Part shown: one piece after another, positions 33,893 through 42,169 of the stretch
Position numbering within the stretch: the stretch's first letter is position 1
Layout: every line of letters starts with the position of its first letter
Source: Clostridia bacterium
Lineage (GTDB): Bacteria > Bacillota > Clostridia > Peptostreptococcales > Anaerovoracaceae
Length of the DNA stretch: 64,000 nucleotides
Assembly (NCBI GenBank): GCA_900766045.1
Contig: CAAFTW010000046.1
Span: 50,490-114,489 of the forward strand
Direction: 5' to 3'
Position numbers and translations under genes: made by a program
Notes under the pieces: generated by a model
The model's input: the letters and a program-made list of their open reading frames with translations, nothing else
What the model was told of the DNA's origin: nothing
Databases searched by the model: none

Positions 33893-33935
33893 CGCAGATG
33901 AAACAGGGCACAAGATTGTGATAAACTGAAGTTAC

Positions 33936-34004
33936 GGGACCGCAGAACGGTGCAGCTGTCTGGCTGCAGCGGTGAAAGCACAGACTGTGGAAAAGCGCGG
34001 CCCC
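33936..34004 (+). other. Structured leader segment before nrdD
   Basis: GGGACCGC pairs with GCGGCCCC to enclose a hairpin GCAGC-TGTCTG-GCTGC and further pairings. It is in the 5' leader of nrdD, after the NrdR boxes. The rest of the 505-base gap shows nothing else definite. Confidence 0.35.
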
Positions 34005-34090
34005 GCAGTTTTCTGCGCCCATATGTATACATTAATTATGCACATGGCTGTGGAAAAATGAGAATGTATGTAAGGTAAAGGAGAGCGGCA

Positions 34091-36280
34091 ATGGGCAGAG
34101 AAATTGTTTGCAACGTCATTAAAAGAAGCGGTCAGGAAGTGCCGTTTGACCAGACGAAGATCGTCAATGCGGTCAGCAAGGCCAATAAAGAAGTGGACCG
34201 CATCCATCAGATGAGCCAGTACCAGATCGAAGCCGTTGCGGAAAATGTTACGCAGCAGGTGGAGAAGATGCAGCGCGCGATTAATGTGGAAGAAATCCAG
34301 GACATGGTCGAGAAAGGCATCATGGAAATGCGCGCCTTCGAGGTTGCACAGAAATATGTCCGCTACCGCTACCGCCGTTCCCTGGCGCGCAAGGCCAACA
34401 CGACAGACGATGAAATTCTATCCCTGATCGAGCAGGCCAACGAAGAAGTCAAGCAGGAGAATTCCAATAAGAACCCGGTGATCAACTCCACGCAGAGAGA
34501 TTACATGGCCGGTGAAGTCAGCAAGGACCTTTCCCGCCGGGTTCTGCTGCCGGAGGAGATCGTCAGAGCGCATAATGAGGGAATCATTCACTTCCATGAT
34601 ATGGATTACTATGCGCAGAAGGAGCACAACTGCGATCTGATCAATCTGGAGGACATGCTGCAGAACGGAACGGTCATCAGCGAGACCATGATCGAGAAGC
34701 CGCACAGCTTCTACACAGCCTGTAACATCACCACACAGATTATCGCTCAGGTTGCCTCCAACCAGTACGGCGGACAGTCCTTTACTCTGTCCCATCTGGC
34801 ACCTTTTGTGGATGTCAGCAGAAAGAAACTGCGCAGACTCGTCGTTCAGGAGTTTGAAGACACCGGCGTTAATGTTGATGATAAGGTCATCGATGACATT
34901 ACAGAGATGCGTCTGAAGAAGGAAATTAAAGACGGAATCCAGACCATTCAGTACCAGCTGATCACCCTGATGACCTGTAACGGACAGGCACCGTTCGTTA
35001 CCATGTTCATGTATCTGGATGAGGTTCCGGAAGGACGCACCAGAGACGACCTGGCCATGATGATTGAAGAAGTTCTGCGTCAGCGCATGCAGGGCGTAAA
35101 GAACGAGAAGGGCGTATGGATCACTCCGGCATTCCCGAAGCTGATCTACGTTCTGGATGAGGATAACATCCACGAGGATTCCAAGTACTTCTATCTGACA
35201 AAACTCGCCGCAGAGTGCACCGCCAAGAGAATGGTTCCGGATTATATCTCCGCCAAGATCATGAAGCAGCTGAAGGACGGTAACGTCTATACCTGCATGG
35301 GATGCCGCTCCTTCCTGACGGTTGAGGATTCTCAGCGCAATCCGGACGGCAGCCATAAATTCTACGGCCGCTTCAACCAGGGCGTTGTTACCATCAATCT
35401 GGTCGACGCAGCATGTTCCTCTGAGGGAGATATGGATAAGTTCTGGAAGATCCTGGACGAGCGTCTGGAACTCTGCCACCGCGCACTGCGCTGCCGCCAC
35501 GAGAGACTGAAGGGAACCGTTTCCGACGTTGCCCCGATCCTCTGGCAGAACGGAGCCCTGGCACGCCTGAAGAAGGGCGAGACCATCGACAAGCTCCTGT
35601 ACGACGGATATTCCACAATCTCTCTGGGATACGCGGGACTCTGCGAGATGTGCTGGAGAATGATCGGAAAGAGTAATACCTCTGAAGAAGGACGCGAGTT
35701 CTGCCTGAAAGTCATGCAGAAACTGAACGATAAGTGTAAAGAGTGGAGAGATGCGGAGAACATCGCCTACTCCGTTTACGGAACACCGATGGAATCCACA
35801 ACCTACAAGTTCGCAAAGTGCCTGCAGAGAAGATTCGGCATCATCCCGCATGTCACCGATAAGAACTACATCACCAACAGCTACCACGTACACGTTACGG
35901 AGTCGATCGACGCTTTCCACAAGCTGAAGTTTGAATCCGAATTCCAGAAGCTGTCCCCGGGCGGAGCCATCAGCTACGTTGAAGTTCCGAACCTGCAGGA
36001 CAATATTCCGGCGGTCATCACCGTTATGCAGTACATCTACGATAATATCATGTACGCTGAGCTGAACACCAAGAGCGATTACTGCGAAGAGTGCGGCTAC
36101 GATGGCGAAATCAAGATCGTCGAGGATGAGAGCGGCAAGCTCGTCTGGGAGTGCCCGAACTGCGGAAACCGCGACCAGAATAAGATGTCCGTTGCCCGCC
36201 GCACATGCGGATACATCGGAACCCAGTTCTGGAACCAAGGAAGGACCCAGGAGATCAAGGATCGTGTAATGCATCTGTAA
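34091..36280 (+). CDS. nrdD: Anaerobic (class III) ribonucleoside-triphosphate reductase
   Basis: A 729-residue glycyl-radical enzyme that makes dNTPs without oxygen. An N-terminal ATP-cone (about 3-95, VIKRSGQEVPFDQTKIVNAV) gives allosteric control. The catalytic part follows, with FHDMDYYAQKEHNCDL and YTCMGCRSFL. The C-terminus has two CxxC zinc motifs (CEECG, CPNCG) and the glycyl-radical segment RRTCGYIG. AAAGGAGA precedes the ATG. The activase gene nrdG is not adjacent but lies 12 kb downstream at 48506. Confidence 0.97.
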   Translation: MGREIVCNVIKRSGQEVPFDQTKIVNAVSKANKEVDRIHQMSQYQIEAVAENVTQQVEKMQRAINVEEIQDMVEKGIMEMRAFEVAQKYVRYRYRRSLARKANTTDDEILSLIEQANEEVKQENSNKNPVINSTQRDYMAGEVSKDLSRRVLLPEEIVRAHNEGIIHFHDMDYYAQKEHNCDLINLEDMLQNGTVISETMIEKPHSFYTACNITTQIIAQVASNQYGGQSFTLSHLAPFVDVSRKKLRRLVVQEFEDTGVNVDDKVIDDITEMRLKKEIKDGIQTIQYQLITLMTCNGQAPFVTMFMYLDEVPEGRTRDDLAMMIEEVLRQRMQGVKNEKGVWITPAFPKLIYVLDEDNIHEDSKYFYLTKLAAECTAKRMVPDYISAKIMKQLKDGNVYTCMGCRSFLTVEDSQRNPDGSHKFYGRFNQGVVTINLVDAACSSEGDMDKFWKILDERLELCHRALRCRHERLKGTVSDVAPILWQNGALARLKKGETIDKLLYDGYSTISLGYAGLCEMCWRMIGKSNTSEEGREFCLKVMQKLNDKCKEWRDAENIAYSVYGTPMESTTYKFAKCLQRRFGIIPHVTDKNYITNSYHVHVTESIDAFHKLKFESEFQKLSPGGAISYVEVPNLQDNIPAVITVMQYIYDNIMYAELNTKSDYCEECGYDGEIKIVEDESGKLVWECPNCGNRDQNKMSVARRTCGYIGTQFWNQGRTQEIKDRVMHL

Positions 36281-36329
36281 AGCAGAATGCAAAATGGTCT
36301 GCAAACATAAAAAGCGAAAAAGAGGTCAT

Positions 36330-36374
36330 GGGCCGCTGTGTGAATGGGAATATTCATGCAGCGGCTCTTTTTAT
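36330..36374 (+). terminator. Rho-independent terminator after nrdD
   Basis: GGGCCGCTGTGTGAAT pairs with ATTCATGCAGCGGCTC, followed by TTTTTATA. Confidence 0.85.
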
Positions 36375-36577
36375 ATATTCTTTTTAAAATAGAACTTGCT
36401 GCAGTAAATTAGCGCGTCACAGCGTAGTAATAGAACAAATGATATGATCACGGATTACGGAACGGGATACGGAGTTCTGTAATCCGTTTCTATGTGAACT
36501 ATATCTTCATCCGGGCTGCTGTATTCTGAAAATATAGCGTGTCTGTTTCGACAAAATGTAACTGTGCAAGATCTTAG

Positions 36578-36635
36578 TTGACAATATCGATGTTCGATAT
36601 TAAGATGAAGGTAGAAAGAATATCGATATTCGATA
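36578..36635 (+). promoter_or_regulatory. padR promoter with two PadR-type operators
   Basis: TTGACA (36578-36583) and TAAGAT (36601-36606) have a 17-base spacer. That spacer is exactly the palindrome ATATCGATGTTCGATAT (36584-36600). A second copy, ATATCGATATTCGATA, lies at 36620-36635. The position shows how the encoded PadR protein could repress its own operon. A copy of the GACAAAATG motif lies just upstream (36550-36570). Confidence 0.7.
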
Positions 36636-36663
36636 ACGTTTACAGGAGAGAGGTTGATGCGGC

Positions 36664-36975
36664 ATGGCAAGGTCAAAGTTTCAGACGCTGACGGAGCAGA
36701 TGTTCTACATTCTCCTCTGCTTTCAGGAAGAGTGCTTCGGAACGGAAGTCATGAAGAGTGTCAGGGAGATGACGGGCGGCAGGGTGAATGTCGGTCCGGG
36801 GACGCTGTATAATCTTCTGGAGCAGTTTACGAACGCCGGCATGATTGAACAGACCCGGACAGAGGGCCGGAGGCGCTGCTACCGCTTGACAGAAACAGGA
36901 AGGGAAGCACTCCGGGAGGAGTACGAACGGCTGAAATGCCAGATTCACGATTATGAGCTGTACATCAAGAGCTAA
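36664..36975 (+). CDS. PadR-family transcriptional regulator
   Basis: A 103-residue winged-helix repressor, short (PadR subfamily 2-like). It has LTEQMFYILLCFQEECFGTEV, VGPGTLYNLLEQF as the recognition helix and the wing RRRCYRLTETGREAL. GGAGAGAGG lies upstream. It probably controls the promoter at 36578 and perhaps the flavoprotein and DUF2812 genes that follow on the same strand. Confidence 0.88.
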   Translation: MARSKFQTLTEQMFYILLCFQEECFGTEVMKSVREMTGGRVNVGPGTLYNLLEQFTNAGMIEQTRTEGRRRCYRLTETGREALREEYERLKCQIHDYELYIKS

Positions 36976-37161
36976 TTTTCGGCCTGCTTTTTCCTGAAAG
37001 TCCTGAATAACGGGATATAAGGCAGGCTGACTGGATGGATCTGTCGTATCATGACGCAAGTAAACGACTGCCGGCGGACAAATAACAATTTTCAAGAAAG
37101 CGGTCCCCCTGGCCGGTAATGTTTTGTCCGCGGAGAAAATTAAGAGAAAGAAGGCATATTG

Positions 37162-37785
37162 ATGAAAGTACTGTTATTAAATGGAAGTCCGCATACGCAG
37201 GGATGCACGGCACGCGCGCTTCAGGAAGTGGAGAAGACGCTGAATGAGCAGGGCCTGGAGACGGAAGTGATTCAGGTCGGAAATAAGGATATACGCGGAT
37301 GCATTGCCTGTGGAAAATGCGAAACTCTGGGGAAATGCATTTTCGATGACTTGGTGAATGAAACTGCAGAGAAATTGAGGGATGCGGACGGCCTGGTTGT
37401 CGGAAGTCCGGTTTACTATGCCTCTCCGAACGGCACGATTCTGTCCTTCCTGGACCGGCTGTTCTACAGTGCGGATTTTTCCATGCATATGAAGGTTGGT
37501 GCGGCAGTGGTCAGCTGCAGACGCGGGGGAGCAACGGCTTCTTTCGATGTGCTGAATAAGTATTTCTCTATCGCAGGAATGCCAATCGCCACCAGCACCT
37601 ACTGGAATCAGGTTCATGGATTTACTGCAGAGGACGTCGAAAAGGACCTGGAAGGCCTGCAGACCATGCGGAATTTAGGAAGAAATATGGCGCATCTGAT
37701 CCGTCTTATTCATATGGAGAAAGAGCAGGGGGGATGTCCGGCTGAGGAAACGGAGTATTTCACAAGCTTTGCGGATGGAAAATAA
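37162..37785 (+). CDS. Flavodoxin-fold NAD(P)H-dependent oxidoreductase / iron-sulfur flavoprotein-like
   Basis: A 207-residue FMN reductase-type protein. KVLLLNGSPHTQGCTARAL is the FMN phosphate loop. GCIACGKCETLGKCIFDD is the CxxCxxx...C pattern of the iron-sulfur flavoprotein branch. VVGSPVYYASPNGTILSFLDR is the isoalloxazine loop. The substrate is unknown. It lies 186 bases after padR; the intervening sequence has GAAAGAAGG before the ATG. It might be part of the PadR-controlled set. Confidence 0.82.
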   Translation: MKVLLLNGSPHTQGCTARALQEVEKTLNEQGLETEVIQVGNKDIRGCIACGKCETLGKCIFDDLVNETAEKLRDADGLVVGSPVYYASPNGTILSFLDRLFYSADFSMHMKVGAAVVSCRRGGATASFDVLNKYFSIAGMPIATSTYWNQVHGFTAEDVEKDLEGLQTMRNLGRNMAHLIRLIHMEKEQGGCPAEETEYFTSFADGK

Positions 37786-37839
37786 CGGATGAATCGTTAC
37801 TGACTGGGCCGCCCGGTCTGGCGTAAGGAGAGGTGTCCA

Positions 37840-38706
37840 ATGAAACAGTTTATCGAGTTGATGGCGTTTCCGTTTTATGATCACAGCAGCATGGAAACAC
37901 ATTTTACCGCTAAAGCAGAATCCGGCTGGCGCGTTGATGGAATTGGGCTGACGATCCATTATCACCGTGCAGAGCCTGCCAGGGTGAAATATGCGATTAC
38001 TTATGTAGATGACAGCAGGCAGTGGTCGCCTCCAACCGGAAGTGAACTACGCTTTCAGGAATTTTGTGAAGAGGCAGGATGGGAGTTAGTCGCAGAAAAT
38101 AAAAAGATAAAGGTTTTCTGTAATGAGGACCCAGATGCTGTTCCGCTGGAAACCGATCCGCTGGTGCAGGTAAATAACATTTCCATCTGTGCTGTCGGGT
38201 ATAAAATGGGATGGATGATTTCGTTTTTCGTATGTATGGTTTTGGGTTTGATAAACGTAAAGCAGCTGATGGCCAGCAAATCACTGCTCAAACGTTCGGA
38301 TACGCTGGCCTTATGTGCTATATGGCTGTTTGCTGCAGCAATCAATGCAGATACATTGCTTACCTATATACGCTGGGAACGCCAGGCGAGGAGGAATGCG
38401 GAAAATCAGATCTTTACGCCGACGTGGTCGCATTATAAATTACAGTTATGGGGATTGTCGCTGTTCTGGTGCGCTGTGCAGGTCTATCTGTTTTTTAGAA
38501 GCGGCGGAGGATTCTATGGGGCTGCCTGGGTTTTGATCGGTCTTCTCTGCTTTGGACCTGTTTTTTCACAAACGACAGCTAATTTCAAGCTGAGGAGGAA
38601 GGGTGTTTCCGGACCGGTCAACTGGTTCCTGAGTTATGGATGGTTTGCAGCAGTATTGATTGCACTGATTGTGATCTTTACAATCATGGATGCCAGAATA
38701 GCATAA
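37840..38706 (+). CDS. DUF2812-like membrane protein
   Basis: A 288-residue protein. A soluble N-terminal domain (about 1-110) has the DUF2812 style: HFTAKAESGWRVDGIG, VKYAITYVDDSRQ and FCEEAGWELVAENKKIKVF. It is followed by about four to five transmembrane helices. DUF2812 proteins are often encoded next to PadR regulators, as here, with unknown function, perhaps envelope sensing or efflux. AAGGAGAGG precedes the start. Confidence 0.7.
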   Translation: MKQFIELMAFPFYDHSSMETHFTAKAESGWRVDGIGLTIHYHRAEPARVKYAITYVDDSRQWSPPTGSELRFQEFCEEAGWELVAENKKIKVFCNEDPDAVPLETDPLVQVNNISICAVGYKMGWMISFFVCMVLGLINVKQLMASKSLLKRSDTLALCAIWLFAAAINADTLLTYIRWERQARRNAENQIFTPTWSHYKLQLWGLSLFWCAVQVYLFFRSGGGFYGAAWVLIGLLCFGPVFSQTTANFKLRRKGVSGPVNWFLSYGWFAAVLIALIVIFTIMDARIA

Positions 38707-38735
38707 TTTTATTCGTTCCTGGAAGGAAAAGAAGG

Positions 38736-39518
38736 ATGTCATATAAACATAAGCGTATACGTTCAATTATTGGCCTCTGCATTCTCGCAGCCCTTGCGGC
38801 AGCTCTGATTGTCAACATGTTCGTGTCCTCGGGAAAGAATTCCCGGGATCAGGCAGATAGAAGCAGAAGCGCAAGTGCAGCATCCATGAAGAGCTGGGTC
38901 ATCTGCCAGAAACAGGGAATGGACCTGCGGGAAAAGCTGGGCTATGAGAGTGCGTATACGTATATGTATACATACGCGCAGGAGCAGGAAAAACTCTTCG
39001 GAAAGGGTCATAAAACCGCCTGGGCGAAAGCACAGACAACGATGCTCAGCCAGAGAGCCCTGCTTTCTTATGCGAAGTCACAGGGAATCCGCTGGACAAA
39101 AAGCGACATCAACGCCTATATCAAAAGGCAGATCGCTTCCGGCCGGAAGGCGAAAAGTTATAACAAAATCAATAAAGCCTGCAGGACGGCGGGGATCAAA
39201 TTTTCTGATAGCTACTGGAAATGCCGGGAAAGCTATACCTTCGACTATGTGACAGACAAGCTGTATAAACAGGAACAGAAAGGGTTCCAGAAGAAAAAGA
39301 AGGGCGGAAACTGGAATAAGCAGTGGAAAAAGATTCAGGATACGGCCCTTCAGGAGTATAAGGCCCGCTCAGAGTATGCGCAGGAGGCAAAGCTGTATCA
39401 GGAAGGAAAGAAGATTTATCTGAGTAAAGACAGGCGGAATGTTGCGGTGATAAAGGAACGGATCGGCAGATTTTCAGGGGACAGGTTAGACGGAGAAACA
39501 GGGTGCGCACATAAATAA
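38736..39518 (+). CDS. Membrane-anchored SurA-N-like protein of unknown function
   Basis: A 260-residue protein: basic N-terminus, one transmembrane helix or uncleaved signal (about 11-31), then a basic, helical extracellular region. The core around SQRALLSYAKSQGIRWTKSDINAYIKRQI resembles the N-terminal chaperone part of SurA/PrsA-type foldases. No parvulin domain follows, so any chaperone role is speculative. GGAAGGAAAAGAAGG lies before the start. It begins 29 bases after the DUF2812 gene and is probably co-transcribed with it. Confidence 0.5.
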   Translation: MSYKHKRIRSIIGLCILAALAAALIVNMFVSSGKNSRDQADRSRSASAASMKSWVICQKQGMDLREKLGYESAYTYMYTYAQEQEKLFGKGHKTAWAKAQTTMLSQRALLSYAKSQGIRWTKSDINAYIKRQIASGRKAKSYNKINKACRTAGIKFSDSYWKCRESYTFDYVTDKLYKQEQKGFQKKKKGGNWNKQWKKIQDTALQEYKARSEYAQEAKLYQEGKKIYLSKDRRNVAVIKERIGRFSGDRLDGETGCAHK

Positions 39519-39597
39519 ACAATGAATAATGAATAATATGTGTATTACTGCCGCACCATCTAGTGTATAATAATAGAAACGAAGGGAGGTGGTCCTG

Positions 39598-40029
39598 ATG
39601 ACCAGAAAATCCAACCATTACCTTCCGATCACGGGTGCGCTCTGTGTCCTGTCTCTGGCCATGCTGTTCAGTCTGCGTCAGCCTCTGAATCAGAGCATCG
39701 CAAATTTCCAGCCAGATAAACTGCTGGTGCTGCTGTATGGATTCCTTGCAAAACCACTTTTTGTCTTCTGCCTGAGTTCAGTAATAGCTGTGGCACTGCT
39801 AAAAAGGCGGAATTATCAGATAAAAATGGGCGTTTCAAGTGGAATCCGCATCCTCCTTTATGCTGCACTCGCCGCATACCTTTTGCTGGTATTCAGCTGG
39901 CTTGGCGGGCTGTTTGCGGGAACGACAGTTTACATCACTCCATTCAAAGTGATTGATTCCGGACTTCCATTTATTGCAGCGGGAGTATTATCAGCGGTTT
40001 TGGCAGCTACAGGAAAGAGAACAGAGTAG
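39598..40029 (+). CDS. Small membrane protein, about four helices
   Basis: A 143-residue hydrophobic protein with four predicted membrane segments (about 10-28, 43-66, 80-103, 114-133). I recognise no family. GGGAGGTGG lies just before the ATG and TATAAT occurs at 39566-39571, so it probably has its own promoter. Confidence 0.6.
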   Translation: MTRKSNHYLPITGALCVLSLAMLFSLRQPLNQSIANFQPDKLLVLLYGFLAKPLFVFCLSSVIAVALLKRRNYQIKMGVSSGIRILLYAALAAYLLLVFSWLGGLFAGTTVYITPFKVIDSGLPFIAAGVLSAVLAATGKRTE

Positions 40030-40175
40030 AAAACCCGAAACAATCATGGGGAGCCGGTTCAGGCTCCCTGAATTTATATCCTTATCGAGAACATATGTTC
40101 TTTACACGGGCGAAGTTCTATGTTATAATGATGATTCAAGAAGCATGGAACTGGAATTATCAGCAGGGGGAATAT

Positions 40176-41177
40176 ATGAACATTCAGCGCGCGATTCTGC
40201 ATATCATCGACTTTGTTTCCGGCGTTTATCTGCCGTCCCAGCATGAGCTGGACACAAGCAGCGAGGTGGTCCGCACTTATGTGGAAACGCATATTGAGCG
40301 GAGTCAGTCGGAGTCCCGCGCGAATCTGGCGGCTTTTTCCGAGGACAGCAGTTTCAGAAAGCTCATGCAGGATTATCTGGACGGAACGAAAAATTTCATT
40401 GATTTCACGCAGGAAATCGCGGAGAATCTGAAAGCAGCTCTGGAAGTGTCTGATGCGGAAACGTCCTATGACCTGCTGGCCGCAGAGTTTACTGATGATG
40501 ACGGCCCTCAGCTGGCCCTGCTTCTGCTGGATCACCGGACCGCGTACACGCATCTGGTGGAGCATAATGAAGAGGGAACCACGGCGACCATTATCCGCAA
40601 CCACGCCATTCTCCCGGGAGACAAGCAGAAGGCCGCCGCTGCGGCGCTGATAAATAAGTCCACGATGCGCATCCGTTACAGGGACAAGGCCGTAGAAATC
40701 AACGGACAGAAGGTCAATCTCCTGCAGGATGAGATACTTCAGTGCGAGAAGGAACTGGCCAACCACAACCTTCTGGTTGCCGTCGAGAAGATCACCCGCG
40801 ACGTAGCAGAGGAGTTCGGACAAAACGCACCGCTTGCGCTCGCAAGGGCGAAAACGTATATTTCGGAGAATGCGGAGTCTACGGACCGGCTGTCGCCGGA
40901 TGATGTGGGTCGGGAAGTTTTTGCCGGCTCTCCACATATGCTGGCGTCTTACGATGAGAAAATCCAGGATGCTCAGCTTCCTTCTGAAGCGGTTGTCGAT
41001 CAGGAAGTTGCCGTGAAGAAGGGACGCAGCCAGAAAATCAAGACGGATACCGGAATTGAAATTACCTTCCCGGCGGAATACGCGGGAAATGACGATTTCA
41101 TCGAGTTCATCAACCAGCCGGATGGGACGATTTCCATCGCGGTGAAGAATATCGGAAAGATTATCAGCAGGCTGTAA
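40176..41177 (+). CDS. Nucleoid-associated protein (37-kDa NdpA/YejK-like family)
   Basis: A 333-residue protein. It begins NIQRAILHIIDFVSG and continues with an acidic N-terminal half, LLLDHRTAYTHLVEH and a C-terminal beta-rich region (KIKTDTGIEITFPAEY, IEFINQPDGTISIAVKNIGKI). This matches the layout of PF04245-type proteins found bound to nucleoids in E. coli. Its role in Firmicutes is not established. GGGGGAATAT precedes the start. Confidence 0.75.
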   Translation: MNIQRAILHIIDFVSGVYLPSQHELDTSSEVVRTYVETHIERSQSESRANLAAFSEDSSFRKLMQDYLDGTKNFIDFTQEIAENLKAALEVSDAETSYDLLAAEFTDDDGPQLALLLLDHRTAYTHLVEHNEEGTTATIIRNHAILPGDKQKAAAAALINKSTMRIRYRDKAVEINGQKVNLLQDEILQCEKELANHNLLVAVEKITRDVAEEFGQNAPLALARAKTYISENAESTDRLSPDDVGREVFAGSPHMLASYDEKIQDAQLPSEAVVDQEVAVKKGRSQKIKTDTGIEITFPAEYAGNDDFIEFINQPDGTISIAVKNIGKIISRL

Positions 41178-41310
41178 ACAAAGTCTTTTCAGGGATGAAA
41201 CAGTCTGCTTCTGCAGATCGTATGGATAGGAATAAAAAGCAGGGGAAAACAACAGATCTGCTTTCTTGGCAGGTCAGCTTTTGTCGTGCGATACAGGGAA
41301 GGAGCAGGAA

Positions 41311-42093
41311 ATGAGTATGGATTGTATTTCCGTTGAAAACATGAGAGAAAGTGATCAGACCACGATCCGTGAGAAAGTGCCGAGTCTGAAGCTGATGAAA
41401 AGGGCCGCGGCGGGAATCTGGATGGCCGGTGATTTCAGCACAGATCCGGTGGTGATCTGTGTGGGGTCCGGAAATAACGGCGGAGACGGGTTCGCGCTGG
41501 CGGAGATTCTGAGAAATGAAGGGATGGAATGCCAGATTTTAACGGTCAGTGATCACTGGTCGAAGGACAGCATGTACTATAAACAGCGGGCGGAACTTCT
41601 GGGTGCAGAGGTCCTTCCGTATGAGCCGGAAACCGGACAGTTGGAGGGCGCGGCAATTGTTGTCGACTGTCTTCTGGGAACAGGTTTTCAGGGTGAAGTC
41701 CGCGGAAAGTATAAACAGATGATTGAAGAGATTAATCAGACAGGAGCTTTCGTTGTCAGCTGTGACATAAACAGCGGCATGAACGGAGACAGTGGACAGG
41801 GAAGTCTGATTGTTCATTCCGATCAGACGGTTACCATCGGATATGTGAAGACGGGCCTCATTACGGAAAATGCTGGAAAGTATATGGATTTGCTGACTGT
41901 CGCGGACATTGGAATTGATTTGGATCATCCGGAAGATGAGGTTCTGAGTGAAAAGGTCTGGAAACAGCTGACCTTGCAGAAAATTTCTGATATTAAAGAA
42001 CTGGATGATGGGACGCAGTACCTGGATAGAGGCGGACACCGCGCATTCAGATGCCCGGACTGGCTGGACACAGTCCCGGTAGTAAGCCGTTAA
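41311..42093 (+). CDS. nnrE: NAD(P)H-hydrate epimerase (YjeF N-terminal domain)
   Basis: A 260-residue single-domain protein that repairs hydrated NAD(P)H by epimerising the R to the S form. It shows SVENMRESD at the start, CVGSGNNGGDGFALAEIL, VVDCLLGTGFQGEVRG with the catalytic Asp, and SCDINSGMNGDSG. The partner dehydratase domain (YjeF_C/NnrD) is not fused here and not seen nearby. GGAAGGAGCAGG precedes the ATG. Confidence 0.9.
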   Translation: MSMDCISVENMRESDQTTIREKVPSLKLMKRAAAGIWMAGDFSTDPVVICVGSGNNGGDGFALAEILRNEGMECQILTVSDHWSKDSMYYKQRAELLGAEVLPYEPETGQLEGAAIVVDCLLGTGFQGEVRGKYKQMIEEINQTGAFVVSCDINSGMNGDSGQGSLIVHSDQTVTIGYVKTGLITENAGKYMDLLTVADIGIDLDHPEDEVLSEKVWKQLTLQKISDIKELDDGTQYLDRGGHRAFRCPDWLDTVPVVSR

Positions 42094-42169
42094 TCAAACA
42101 GCAGAAAAATTATAGGTTAAGGATCAGGCGCGTGGCGGAAAAAGCTGCGCTAGGAAAGTTATTATTGTG

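Noticed and set aside
34418..36304. A 628-codon minus-strand frame opposite nrdD
   Set aside because: The same cause: strong codon bias of nrdD leaves the complementary frame open.
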